Assembly (NCBI GenBank): GCA_946479285.1
Contig: CAMLFH010000009.1
Coordinates: forward strand, 98,953 to 162,952
Source: an uncultured Flavobacteriales bacterium
GTDB lineage: Bacteria; Bacteroidota; Bacteroidia; Flavobacteriales; Crocinitomicaceae
Length of the DNA: 64,000 nt
Reading direction: 5' to 3'
This document shows, piece after piece, positions 34,045 to 42,138 of this stretch. The notes beneath the pieces are model-generated. The model was not told the origin of the DNA and searched no databases. It saw only the letters and a program-made list of their open reading frames with translations. Position numbers and translations under genes: made by a program. The stretch's first letter is position 1; every line of letters starts with the position of its first letter.

Positions 34045-34510
34045 TAAGCGTTATCCAGTTAAATTTTCAATACCCCAAACAATTACTCTTTGTTCCACCT
34101 TTTTGTCATTGCCACAAAAAGGTGGAGCCAAAAAGGTCTAGGCGTGGGTAAACCAATCGACCTGTTAGCAGGTTATGACAGAATTTCTCATAAACTCAGC
34201 TGCGCCTCAAACAGTATGAGAAATTTACTGTCATTTACTGCACAGGTGCCCGATCTTGTTCACCAAATCGCCGGTTTTAATTCTGAGTAAGTTGAACGAT
34301 TTTCGATGCTAAGTACAAATCTCTAAATTGGTAATCTCGTAATTGTGCATTTTCGTTACCTAACATCAATTCTCAAAAAACATCCTTTCTAGAAAATCAC
34401 ACTCCGGTAGATTTGCAATAAATTCAAAACCTTATGAAATAAAAGAAAACAAATTAAAGGTGTTTTTTTATCGGACAACAATGAATCTTAATTGTAAACT
34501 AATTTTCAAT
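34045..34510. other. 466-bp region with a repeat-like hairpin, no recognised gene
   Basis: Apart from the hairpin at 34095-34125, a frame at 34090-34290 reads through the hairpin and the following GGAGCCAAAAAGGTCTAGGC. This is the type of sequence found in dispersed intergenic repeats rather than in genes. The rest is AT-rich and featureless. Confidence 0.5.
34095..34125. repeat. Perfect 12-bp inverted repeat CCACCTTTTTGT / ACAAAAAGGTGG
   Basis: Arms 34095-34106 and 34114-34125 with loop CATTGCC, 50 bp after the engB stop. T and A runs lie inside the stem, so it may end transcription from either side, but it looks more like an extragenic repeat. Confidence 0.7.
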
Positions 34511-35533
34511 TCAAAGATCTGTTCTTCCCTTAATCGTTATCTCTATCGTATCTTCTAATTCGGTGAATTTAAAATCCGGGAAATCACGGAGCAGCTTTTC
34601 ATTGGAAAATTTCGAATTGTTTTGAGAACTTCGTGCGCTTTCTTTGGTAATGGTTGGTCTTTTTCCCTGAATCCGGCCTAAAATACCCGACAACCTCCAG
34701 GCTAATCCAACAAGGAACGGTCCGGCTAATTTAGATGGCGCTTTTACATGCAGCTGTTTACAAATCCGATCAAACAATTCTTTGAAGGTTAAATTGGAAC
34801 CTGTAACGAGGTAACGTTCGCCGGTTTTCTCTGTTTCGATCAGCTCCAGGATGAGTTTTGTCACATCCCGAACATCTACAAAAGCATTTGAGCCTTTGGT
34901 GTAGTATTTCAATCCTTTGTGAAGGGTTCTGAAAATTTTCAGAGAACTTTCTTCCCACGATCCCGGGCCAAACATCACACTCGGATTCACGATAGAAACG
35001 GGCAGACCTTCCTCATGCGCTCTCCACACATCTTTTTCCGCACTGAATTTAGAAAGTGAATAACCGCTTACCTCATCATTGGGATTCCAGATGTTTGTTT
35101 CGCGCTTTAAGCCATCCGTAAATTGAGAATCGCTTCCAACTGCGGCTGTTGAGGACACATGAATGAATTGATTAACATCTGAATCCAATGCAAAATTGAC
35201 CATATTGGCAGTTCCGCGTCTGTTGATCCTGAAAAGCGCATTGAAATCCCTTCTATGAAATGAAACGAACGCCGCGCAATGAACTACTTTCGAAATTCCT
35301 GCAAGGGAATCTTCCACATCGGTCAAATCCAACACATCTCCACGAAACCACTGTAGTTTTTGAAGCAGGTTTTCTTTTTCAGACGGATAATAAAACTCCA
35401 GTAAACGGTAAACGACCGCTTTCCTGGCATCATCACGGAACATTGCTCTCACCTCATAGCCTTTATGAAGCAATTCAACCACTACATGTGATCCGAGAAG
35501 TCCAGTTGAACCGGTTACCAAAATCATACTCAC
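34511..35533 (-). CDS. NAD(P)-dependent epimerase/reductase, extended SDR family
   Basis: 340 aa. N-terminal VTGSTGLLGSHVV is the TGxxGxxG nucleotide-binding loop; VSSTAAVGSDSQF and SGYSLSKFSAEK supply the Ser and YxxxK catalytic residues; NPSVMFGPGSWE is the post-catalytic substrate loop. It resembles dihydroflavonol-4-reductase-like or sterol dehydrogenase-like members, so the substrate is unknown. Start ATG 35533, with ATG 35527 (MILVTGS) possible. Divergent from the small lipoprotein gene at 35673. Confidence 0.87.
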   Translation of the reverse strand: MSMILVTGSTGLLGSHVVVELLHKGYEVRAMFRDDARKAVVYRLLEFYYPSEKENLLQKLQWFRGDVLDLTDVEDSLAGISKVVHCAAFVSFHRRDFNALFRINRRGTANMVNFALDSDVNQFIHVSSTAAVGSDSQFTDGLKRETNIWNPNDEVSGYSLSKFSAEKDVWRAHEEGLPVSIVNPSVMFGPGSWEESSLKIFRTLHKGLKYYTKGSNAFVDVRDVTKLILELIETEKTGERYLVTGSNLTFKELFDRICKQLHVKAPSKLAGPFLVGLAWRLSGILGRIQGKRPTITKESARSSQNNSKFSNEKLLRDFPDFKFTELEDTIEITIKGRTDL

Positions 35534-35660
35534 AAATGTAATCCGAATTCTTGAGCATAAATAGAATGCCAGATTATTCCATTGAATATTCTATCAGAAA
35601 AAATGAATATTTAACGATTCCGGGAAAACAACCGATTTTTTTAATTGATGGGTTTGTGCG

Positions 35661-35668
35661 TACCTTTG
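35661..35668 (+). promoter_or_regulatory. -7 element TACCTTTG of the small lipoprotein gene
   Basis: Exact TAnnTTTG ending four bases before the ATG at 35673; predicts a leaderless or nearly leaderless mRNA. Confidence 0.5.
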
Positions 35669-35672
35669 ATTT

Positions 35673-35984
35673 ATGAAATGGAAAAATCTACTACAAGTCA
35701 TTTCAATTCTTGCGTTGTTGAGTTCATGCCAGTCAGAATATGAGCGCCAGATTGAACATTCTAAGAAATTAGTTGTGAGAGAACGCGTCATATTGAATCA
35801 AATGGGCGATATGGAATCCGTTACTTATAGTTACTCAGCACTCGAAGCAATTCAAACAGAACTTTTGCTTCGTGCACACCTTTCCGGCAATGAAGAACTT
35901 TTCAATGAGCAAATTGCAGATTACAGATCAGACTGTGAAATCAAGATCACCGATGATCAGCAGCTTATTTCCAAATTCCCTTAA
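35673..35984 (+). CDS. Small lipoprotein of unknown function
   Basis: 103 aa. Signal peptide KNLLQVISILALLSSC gives a lipobox with Cys near residue 19. The mature part is short, charged and mostly helical (QSEYERQIEHSKKLVVRERV, DMESVTYSYSALEAIQTELL). No family recognised. No other Met before the lipobox, so the start is firm. Its stop overlaps the converging alkyltransferase-like gene by four bases. Confidence 0.8.
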   Translation: MKWKNLLQVISILALLSSCQSEYERQIEHSKKLVVRERVILNQMGDMESVTYSYSALEAIQTELLLRAHLSGNEELFNEQIADYRSDCEIKITDDQQLISKFP

Positions 35985-36340
35985 TAAACCTCCAATTCGG
36001 TCATCGGATCCCAAAATACTTCTTTCCAATTAACAATCTGGTCGTCTTTAACCTCTATACCATCCAAACGAAGCAGTTCTTCCATCATTGTAGGCGTTCC
36101 AAAATGCATTTTACCGGTTAACTGCCCATTTCTATTGACAACCCGCTGAGCTTGTACATCCGGAAGACTGTGTGCCGCATTCATTGCCCAACCCACCATT
36201 CTGCTTCCGCTTTTTGTTCCGAGGTACTTTGCTATTGAACCATAAGATGTTGCTCTTCCTTTCGGAATAAGCGCGACCACCTGATAAACACGGTCAAAAA
36301 AATCGGCATTTGCTTCTGAGAGTTTGATTGGCTTTACCAT
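35981..36340 (-). CDS. Alkyltransferase-like (ATL) protein lacking the catalytic cysteine
   Basis: 119 aa with the MGMT/Ogt DNA-binding fold: IPKGRATSYGSIAKYLG, the Arg-finger segment SRMVGWAMN (R47) and QRVVNRNGQL. In methyltransferases the motif is PCHRV; here it reads AQRV (A64, Q65 in place of Cys-His), so it cannot accept an alkyl group. ATL proteins bind O6-alkylguanine, flip the base and hand the site to nucleotide excision repair. Function by analogy with that family. Confidence 0.88.
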   Translation of the reverse strand: MVKPIKLSEANADFFDRVYQVVALIPKGRATSYGSIAKYLGTKSGSRMVGWAMNAAHSLPDVQAQRVVNRNGQLTGKMHFGTPTMMEELLRLDGIEVKDDQIVNWKEVFWDPMTELEVY

Positions 36341-36364
36341 ACTCTAAAAATAATTGAAAAAGTT

Positions 36365-36432
36365 CACTTCGACTCCGATCAGTGTCCTTTTATATAAACA
36401 AGGGGCCAGATCCAAAGGTGGCTGAGTCCCTA
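36365..36432. repeat. Degenerate copy of the CTTCGACTTCGCTCAG inverted repeat
   Basis: CACTTCGACTCCGATCAGTG at 36365 and GGTGGCTGAGTCC at about 36417 recall the repeat at 16575-16645 but pair poorly. Confidence 0.4.
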
Positions 36433-36520
36433 AGTTTCGGGAAAGTCACCAAATTAATTTTTCAATTCTCGTTGTAACGTTTCCTAATTCTTCCAATTAT
36501 ATCCTTAAATCCAAAATACC

Positions 36521-36838
36521 ATGAAAACCTTAGTTTTAGGTGGGCTGCTCCTTTTTTCCAGCTCATTGTTTGCGCAAATTACTGACCCTGCGGAAGAAAA
36601 CCAATTACCGACCTGGGACCTGAAAGTTTATCCGAATCCAACGAGTGACCTGTTAATGGTTACTTCCTCTCTTGAAATAAAAGACATTACATTGATCGAT
36701 CTGAATGGGCAAGTCCTGAAAAATCATGCAATGCCAAACTGGTGTTTTTCACTTCACGACCTGCCTCAGGGCTGGATTTTCGTCTACATCGAAAGTATAG
36801 ACGGAAGAATTGAGAAGAAAAACGTTTATAAGAATTAA
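36521..36838 (+). CDS. Mini-protein: signal peptide plus T9SS type A sorting domain only
   Basis: 105 aa. Signal peptide residues 1-19 (MKTLVLGGLLLFSSSLFAQ), a 12-residue linker, then KVYPNPTSDLLMVTSS through the C-terminus, which is a complete type A sorting domain (DLNGQVLKN, FVYIESIDGRIEKKNVYKN). Normally this tail follows a large cargo domain; here there is none. Expected to pass through the inner membrane and be recognised by T9SS. It has its own terminator. Either a functional minimal passenger or a remnant of a deleted gene; the intact frame and terminator argue for use. Confidence 0.85.
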   Translation: MKTLVLGGLLLFSSSLFAQITDPAEENQLPTWDLKVYPNPTSDLLMVTSSLEIKDITLIDLNGQVLKNHAMPNWCFSLHDLPQGWIFVYIESIDGRIEKKNVYKN

Positions 36839-36848
36839 ATCATTTCCG

Positions 36849-36887
36849 GTAGGCATGTGATTACTCGCATGCCTACGTGTTTTTTTT
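36849..36887 (+). terminator. Terminator of the mini T9SS gene
   Basis: GTAGGCATG (36849-36857) pairs with CATGCCTAC (36868-36876), followed by GTG and eight T. The T-run abuts the promoter of the next gene. Confidence 0.75.
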
Positions 36888-36894
36888 ACATTTG
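36887..36894 (+). promoter_or_regulatory. -7 element TACATTTG of the DUF486 gene
   Basis: Exact TAnnTTTG, 13 bases before the ATG at 36908. Supports that start over the GTG at 36857, which lies in the preceding terminator. Confidence 0.5.
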
Positions 36895-36907
36895 TAAGAA
36901 AAGATTT

Positions 36908-37279
36908 ATGAGAGCTCTTCTTACTGTTGCACTATTGCTTGTTTCCAATTCATTCATGACTTACGCCTGGTATGGCCATTTGAGAGATAATCCGGATGCT
37001 AAGAAAACAGGACTCTGGGTTTTTGCAACTACCATTCTCATCAGCTGGGGAATTGCGTTTTTCGAGTATATCTTCATGGTTCCGGCAAACAAAATAGGCT
37101 ACCAGGGAAATGGCGGACCTTTTTCTCTCATTCAGCTAAAAATCATCCAGGAAGTTTCTTCCATTATCATTTTCATGATCTTTTCACTGATTTTCTTTAA
37201 GGAAGAAAGCTTTAAGTGGAATCATGCGGTTGCTTTTTTATTGATTCTGATCGCGGTTTATTTAGTCTTTAAGAAATAG
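36908..37279 (+). CDS. DUF486 (DMT superfamily) membrane protein
   Basis: 123 aa from ATG 36908. Four predicted spans: ALLTVALLLVSNSFMTYAWY, LWVFATTILISWGIAFFEYI, VSSIIIFMIFSLIFF and AVAFLLILIAVYLVF, with VPANKIGY in between. This matches DUF486 proteins of the drug/metabolite transporter superfamily in size and order. Substrate unknown. Confidence 0.9.
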   Translation: MRALLTVALLLVSNSFMTYAWYGHLRDNPDAKKTGLWVFATTILISWGIAFFEYIFMVPANKIGYQGNGGPFSLIQLKIIQEVSSIIIFMIFSLIFFKEESFKWNHAVAFLLILIAVYLVFKK

Positions 37280-37312
37280 AAACCAATAGCAGACTTTCAG
37301 TTGCTATGGTTT
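37280..37312 (-). terminator. Probable terminator of the polysaccharide locus
   Basis: AAACCAATAGCA (37280-37291) pairs with TGCTATGGTTT (37302-37312) with one bulged A; on the minus strand TTTCTATTTCTT follows. About 40 bp after the stop of the last sugar gene. Confidence 0.4.
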
Positions 37313-37353
37313 GGCAGGTTCAAAAGTTGAGGATATTCATTTGAACTATTCAA

Positions 37354-38373
37354 TCAGCGAGATAATTTTTTTTGTTTCTCACTTGGTTTCCGGTTTAAGA
37401 TCAGGAAATCAAAAATTCCTTTCAAATATCCCCAGCCATAACTGATGTGTAAAATCGGGAAAATTACTACGATACTATTAAACTCAGGAATACTTCTTGC
37501 GGCGATCGCTGCCACCAACAGATCCAAAACCAGGTAAACACCAAAAATTGACACTCCAATAAACCCAGCGGGAAGATTTATCAAAAACAGGAACGGAATC
37601 AGGAACAAAAAAAGTACAAATAGCGGCGGAACCAATTGCCGAAGTGTGGTTACCGCTTTGTGTTTCCTGTTCACATAAACCTTCCAATAACCGTATTGCA
37701 TGAACTGCTTCCACAATTGCTTCAAATCTCCTCTTCCATAATACTTCAATGAAATACCGGTGTCAAAGAAAATCCTTCCTCCTGCCTGCACGACCCGATA
37801 ATTAAACTCATCGTCCTGATTTCTTACCAGCTCCTCATCAAACTTGCCGATTTTTTCAAAAATCCACATGGGATACATCTGGCAGGTAACCGTATCTGTA
37901 AATCCGGATGTTTCTAAGGTCCTAAAATTCCCCAAACCCATTCCAAAACTGGTCGACATTGCTTTTGCTATGTATGTTCCCATCTTGTTGGGGTAGTCAT
38001 TGAACATTTTACCACCCACACACCAGGTGCTCTTATCCGACTGCAGCCGATTTACGCACTCTTTCAAATAGTTCGTACTGATAATCTGTCTTGCATCTAC
38101 TATCTGGAAATAATCGGCTGACGCATTCGCCTCTATGCCCAAATTCAAGGCGTACGGTTTTGTTTTCTTCGTATTATCGATCAAACGAAGGTGTGGAAAT
38201 TGATTCTGAAGAGATTTTATGGTATCCCGCGTGCCATCATCCGACATTCCATCGATCACACAAACATGCATTTCCGTATCATCCGGCAAATCAGATCGGT
38301 AAATAGCCTCCAAACACTCCTCAATGTATCGATTTTCGTTTCGACAGGGAATTATCACAGAAATTGTCGTCAT
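37354..38373 (-). CDS. Family 2 glycosyltransferase, paralogue 1
   Basis: 339 aa. GT-A fold start ISVIIPCRNENRYIEECLEAI, Asp motifs CVIDGMSDDGT and FQIVDARQ, and FDEELVRNQDDEFNYR corresponding to the acceptor/catalytic ED region. The last 100 residues hold two or three membrane spans (VLFLFLIPFLFLINLPAGFI). The C-terminal half is nearly identical to that of the gene at 40219. Final gene of the locus in transcription order; adds a sugar to the lipid-linked repeat unit at the membrane. Confidence 0.92.
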   Translation of the reverse strand: MTTISVIIPCRNENRYIEECLEAIYRSDLPDDTEMHVCVIDGMSDDGTRDTIKSLQNQFPHLRLIDNTKKTKPYALNLGIEANASADYFQIVDARQIISTNYLKECVNRLQSDKSTWCVGGKMFNDYPNKMGTYIAKAMSTSFGMGLGNFRTLETSGFTDTVTCQMYPMWIFEKIGKFDEELVRNQDDEFNYRVVQAGGRIFFDTGISLKYYGRGDLKQLWKQFMQYGYWKVYVNRKHKAVTTLRQLVPPLFVLFLFLIPFLFLINLPAGFIGVSIFGVYLVLDLLVAAIAARSIPEFNSIVVIFPILHISYGWGYLKGIFDFLILNRKPSEKQKKLSR

Positions 38374-38384
38374 AAATTAAGGAA

Positions 38385-38972
38385 TTAGGAGGTCATCTTT
38401 CGGAAAGTCAACCACATTATTTTGAGATCCTGGCCAAGCGTAGGATTGGCAATGTATTTTTTGTTCAATGCAATTTTGGCCGGCATAATTTCCCGGATAT
38501 AGGTTTCGCGGGGATTTTCCGATTGACCAAGCAACTCATTTTCTTTGAAATATTCCAGGGATGCATAATCCGTAATCCCGGGTTTCACGGAAAGTACTTC
38601 TCGCTGTTCGGGTGTATACAAGTCGACATATTCCTGCACTTCAGGTCGCGGACCTACCACACTCATTTCACCAATCAACACATTGATAAATTGTGGAAAT
38701 TCATCGAGTTTGGATTTGCGTATAAAATATCCTACACGGGTAATTCTCGGATCGCGCATACCAACAGTCAGCTTTCCTAATTTATCAGCATTCACGCGCA
38801 TCGTACGAAATTTCCATAAGCGAAACGAAATTCCATTCTTTCCTACTCGCTGCTGACGGTAAAAAACTCCGCCCCTGCTTTCACAAAGAATAGCAACGGA
38901 AATGATGATCCCGAATGGCAAAAAAAGCACTAAAACGATAAAAGAAACGAATATGTCGAAGAGACGCTTCAT
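38385..38972 (-). CDS. Initiating sugar-1-phosphate transferase (PglC/WbaP core type)
   Basis: 195 aa, PF02397. Single N-terminal hydrophobic segment ([20 protein letters not shown]), then [47 protein letters not shown] and [11 protein letters not shown]. Moves sugar-1-phosphate from a UDP-sugar to undecaprenyl phosphate, the first step of repeat-unit assembly. Short form without the extra membrane domains of WbaP. It overlaps the aminotransferase gene by one base, suggesting the aminotransferase helps make its UDP-sugar substrate. Confidence 0.93.
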   Translation of the reverse strand: MKRLFDIFVSFIVLVLFLPFGIIISVAILCESRGGVFYRQQRVGKNGISFRLWKFRTMRVNADKLGKLTVGMRDPRITRVGYFIRKSKLDEFPQFINVLIGEMSVVGPRPEVQEYVDLYTPEQREVLSVKPGITDYASLEYFKENELLGQSENPRETYIREIMPAKIALNKKYIANPTLGQDLKIMWLTFRKMTS

Positions 38973-40183
38973 TATCCCAATACTTGTTTTACTGCGTTTT
39001 TAACCGCCTGAATAACTAATTGAACCTGCTCATCCGTCAGATCAAAAAATACCGGTAAAGTGATTTCATTTGCGTATTTATCCCATGCTTCAGGATAATC
39101 TTCCATTTTATAACCTCTCTTTTTGTAAGCGGTTAAAATAGGAAGCGGCTGAAAATGTACATTCACTGAAACATCCTGGTCAAAAATAGCCTGAATGATT
39201 GCATCTCTTTGAGCCTCTGAAGCTCCTGCAATACGCAGCTGGAATAAATGATAGCAAGTCTCGCGTTTTCCATCTTTCATTTTCGGAAGAATAGCCCAAG
39301 GCTCATTTTTCAATCCTTCCTTGTAAGCCAGGCAAATGGTTTTTCTTCGATCCATATTCTCCTGGAAACGGTCCAATTCCACCAATCCGATTGCTGCCTG
39401 AATATCTGTCATATTGCACTTAAATCCGGGTTCTTCTACGTCATAACGCCAGTTTCCCTTCTGTGCTTTTGCCAATGCATCTTTATTCTGACCGTGAAGG
39501 ATCTTGATACATAATTCTTTGTAAATAGCTTCGTGATCGAACGAATCGGGAAGGTTGATTGACATCGTGCCCCCTTCTGCAGTTGTCAGGTTTTTTACTG
39601 CGTGAAATGAAAAACAACTTACATCCGCAAGATTCCCGGAACGTTTTCCATTATACGTTGCTCCAAAAGAATGTGCTGCATCCGCAGCGATCATGATTCG
39701 TCCCAGTTTTTTTTGGTACTCCGAATTGCCCTGGAACATGCTCTTTATAGCCGGATCATTCACAATTTCATAGATTCCGTCGTAATCACATGGAAAACCG
39801 GCAATATCAACCGGCATAATCACTTTCGTTCGTGGTGTAATTGCTTTTCGGATTGCTTCAACAGAAATATTAAAATCATCGGGATTGATATCCACCATCA
39901 CAGGTTTTGCTCCGGTATGGATCACCACATTCGCCGAAGCGCAATAGGTAATTGCAGGAATAATGACTTCATCTCCGGGACCAATTCCCCACCAGCGCAG
40001 CACGACTTCCATTCCGGCAGTCCATGAATTCACTGCAACGGTGCATTTATTCCCGCAGTATTCGGTCAAATTCTTTTCGAACAACTTCGTTCTCGGGCCG
40101 GTTGTAATCCAGCCTGAAGTCAAGGCATTTGTTACCTCATCAATTACTCGCTGATCTATTCTGGGCGGGGAAAACGGAATCAT
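38972..40183 (-). CDS. DegT/DnrJ/EryC1/StrS sugar aminotransferase
   Basis: 403 aa PLP enzyme that transfers an amino group to a keto sugar nucleotide. FSPPRIDQRVIDEV and SGWITTGPRTKLFE at the N-terminus, IAADAAHSFGATYNG, and FHAVKNLTTAEGG with the Schiff-base Lys. A 4-keto-6-deoxy UDP-sugar is the likely substrate by analogy with PglE/WbpE types, but no matching dehydratase is in the window, so the exact sugar is unknown. Confidence 0.92.
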   Translation of the reverse strand: MIPFSPPRIDQRVIDEVTNALTSGWITTGPRTKLFEKNLTEYCGNKCTVAVNSWTAGMEVVLRWWGIGPGDEVIIPAITYCASANVVIHTGAKPVMVDINPDDFNISVEAIRKAITPRTKVIMPVDIAGFPCDYDGIYEIVNDPAIKSMFQGNSEYQKKLGRIMIAADAAHSFGATYNGKRSGNLADVSCFSFHAVKNLTTAEGGTMSINLPDSFDHEAIYKELCIKILHGQNKDALAKAQKGNWRYDVEEPGFKCNMTDIQAAIGLVELDRFQENMDRRKTICLAYKEGLKNEPWAILPKMKDGKRETCYHLFQLRIAGASEAQRDAIIQAIFDQDVSVNVHFQPLPILTAYKKRGYKMEDYPEAWDKYANEITLPVFFDLTDEQVQLVIQAVKNAVKQVLG

Positions 40184-40218
40184 AATTTTATTTTAAAGTG
40201 AAATTAGTGAATATTCTG

Positions 40219-41235
40219 CTATCGGGACATCTTTTTGTAGTTATCTCCGGGCTTTTGGTTAGCAATCAAAAAACGTGCTATTCCCTTTAAATATCCCCAT
40301 CCGTAGCTGATGTGCAAAATGGGGAAAATCACAAGAATTCGGCTAAACTCACCGATATTTGCGGCGATGCGAGTTGTTACCAATAACCCCAAACAGAGGT
40401 AAATTCCCAAAAGGGACAATCCTATAAATCCTAAAAGAAGATGGAGCAAAAAGAAAACCGGAATCAGGAACAGAAAAAGCACGAATAAGGGCGGTACCAA
40501 TTGTCGGAGTGTGGTTACTGCTTTGTGTTTCTTGTTCACATATACTTTCCAATAACCGTATTGCATGAACTGCTTCCACAATTGAGAAATGCTTCCTCTT
40601 ACATAGTACTTCAATGAAATCCCTGCATGATACCATATTTTCCCGCCAGCTTTGGTCACCCGAAAATTGAAATCATCGTCCTGGTTGCGTACGAGTTCTT
40701 CATCGAAATAACCGATCTTTTCAAAAACCCAGGCAGGATACATCGGAGTTCCCACCGTATCTACAAATCCGGATTCACTTAAGGTCCTGAAGTTTCCCAA
40801 ACCCATTCCGAAGGCAGTTCCCATTGCTTTGGCAATCATTTTTCCTTCTTCGTTGAGAAATACATTGTCTACCGCGCCTCCAACACACCATATTTCCGGA
40901 TTGCCTTGTAAGGTTGCTGCCGACTCTTTCAAATAATTGACGGAAACAATCTGCCGTGCACCAATGATCTGGTAAAAATCCGCTTCTTTCGCGGCATAAA
41001 TCCCTAAATTGAAAGCATAAGGCGTGAGTTGTTTTTCATTTACAACAATTTGTAATCCGCTATATTGCTGTTGAAGCTCCTGAATAATTTCTACCGTTCC
41101 GTCGGTGCTTTTACCGTCTACCACAGTTACGATCAACTCGCAACTTCCGGGCAAATCGGAGGCATAAATTGCGTGAATACATTGTGCAATGTTACGCACT
41201 TCATTACGACAAGGAATAACTACAGCAATTTTCAT
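40219..41235 (-). CDS. Family 2 glycosyltransferase, paralogue 2
   Basis: 338 aa, same plan as the gene at 37354: IAVVIPCRNEVRNIAQCIHAI, TVVDGKSTDGTVEI, FDEELVRNQDDDFNFR, then C-terminal spans. FMQYGYWKVYVN and KHKAVTTLRQLVPPLFVLFL are shared with paralogue 1 with very few changes, and the DNA is nearly identical there (about 37660-37720 versus 40520-40580). The two copies flank the sugar transferase and aminotransferase genes. Overlaps the acyltransferase gene by four bases. Confidence 0.92.
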   Translation of the reverse strand: MKIAVVIPCRNEVRNIAQCIHAIYASDLPGSCELIVTVVDGKSTDGTVEIIQELQQQYSGLQIVVNEKQLTPYAFNLGIYAAKEADFYQIIGARQIVSVNYLKESAATLQGNPEIWCVGGAVDNVFLNEEGKMIAKAMGTAFGMGLGNFRTLSESGFVDTVGTPMYPAWVFEKIGYFDEELVRNQDDDFNFRVTKAGGKIWYHAGISLKYYVRGSISQLWKQFMQYGYWKVYVNKKHKAVTTLRQLVPPLFVLFLFLIPVFFLLHLLLGFIGLSLLGIYLCLGLLVTTRIAANIGEFSRILVIFPILHISYGWGYLKGIARFLIANQKPGDNYKKMSR

Positions 41236-42137
41236 TTTTTCTCGAAGGGTTTTGCCGGATTGCCCGCTACCACACTGTTAGCAGCTACATTTTTCACCAC
41301 CACGCTGCCAAGTCCAACCAACGCTCCGTCTTCTATCTGCAATTTCTGACGAATAGAAGCTGATGGCGATACCCAAACATTTTTTCCGATCTCCACACTT
41401 CCTGCAACCATAGCGTTGGCAATGATCAAACTATTCTGGCCGATTTTAACTCCGTGGGCGATATGAACCAGGTTGTCCACTTTTACATTTTCTTCCAGCA
41501 AAGTTGAACCCAGAACGGCCCGGTCGATACAGACGTTATTGCCTACTTCCACCCGGTTTTTCAAAACTACATTTCCAATGTGCGGCATGAGTTCGTACTC
41601 GTTTTCGTCATTCATTTCATAACCGAAACCAACGCCTCCGATAGTATTGTTAGATCCCAGGCTGCAATCATCTCCAATTTCGGTAAATGAATTGATTACG
41701 GTATTTGCCCCGATCGTTACCCGGTCTCCAATGATGCATTGTTTATCGATAAAGACATTCGCACCAATGTTTACGGTATTCGGATCCAATTTAACACTTG
41801 GGTCTATCACCGCTGTGGGATGAATAAATCCAAGCGTTTTTTTCTCGGCAAAAAATTCCCGGAGTACTTTCAAAAAAGCACTTCTGGGTTTTTCAACATC
41901 AATCAGGTTCAATGAAGATAATTGATCTTTCAGCTCCGCATAAACTGCTTTACTGACGATGACATTTCCTTCTTTTAATTCATTCAAACTCTCTTTGTTT
42001 TTGTCCGAGCACCATCCCAGAGAATTCGCATCAAATGCAGCGTCATCTATTGAAAGTACTTTGGTAATTTCCTGTGAACCACGGTCGTCATTCACTTCCG
42101 GATTTAAAAAAGTCTGAATATCTTTCAGTTGAATCAT
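41232..42137 (-). CDS. LpxD-like hexapeptide-repeat acyltransferase
   Basis: 301 aa from ATG 42137; the in-frame TTG at 42146 would overlap the upstream stop. An N-terminal LpxD-like nucleotide-binding domain (about 1-105, ending FFAEKKTLGFIHPTAVIDPS) is followed by left-handed beta-helix hexapeptides (VNIGANVFIDKQCIIGDRVT, VGNNVCIDRAVLGSTLLEEN) with VHIAHGVKIGQN carrying the catalytic His, and GSVVVKNVAANSVVAGNPAKP at the end. It lies in a sugar locus rather than with lpxA/lpxC, so it more likely N-acylates an amino sugar made here than lipid A. Confidence 0.85.
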   Translation of the reverse strand: MIQLKDIQTFLNPEVNDDRGSQEITKVLSIDDAAFDANSLGWCSDKNKESLNELKEGNVIVSKAVYAELKDQLSSLNLIDVEKPRSAFLKVLREFFAEKKTLGFIHPTAVIDPSVKLDPNTVNIGANVFIDKQCIIGDRVTIGANTVINSFTEIGDDCSLGSNNTIGGVGFGYEMNDENEYELMPHIGNVVLKNRVEVGNNVCIDRAVLGSTLLEENVKVDNLVHIAHGVKIGQNSLIIANAMVAGSVEIGKNVWVSPSASIRQKLQIEDGALVGLGSVVVKNVAANSVVAGNPAKPFEKK

Positions 42138-42138
42138 A

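Noticed and set aside
34090..34290. 66-codon frame containing FVIATKRWSQKG
   Set aside because: Encoded by a hairpin and following repeat-like sequence; typical of dispersed intergenic repeats.
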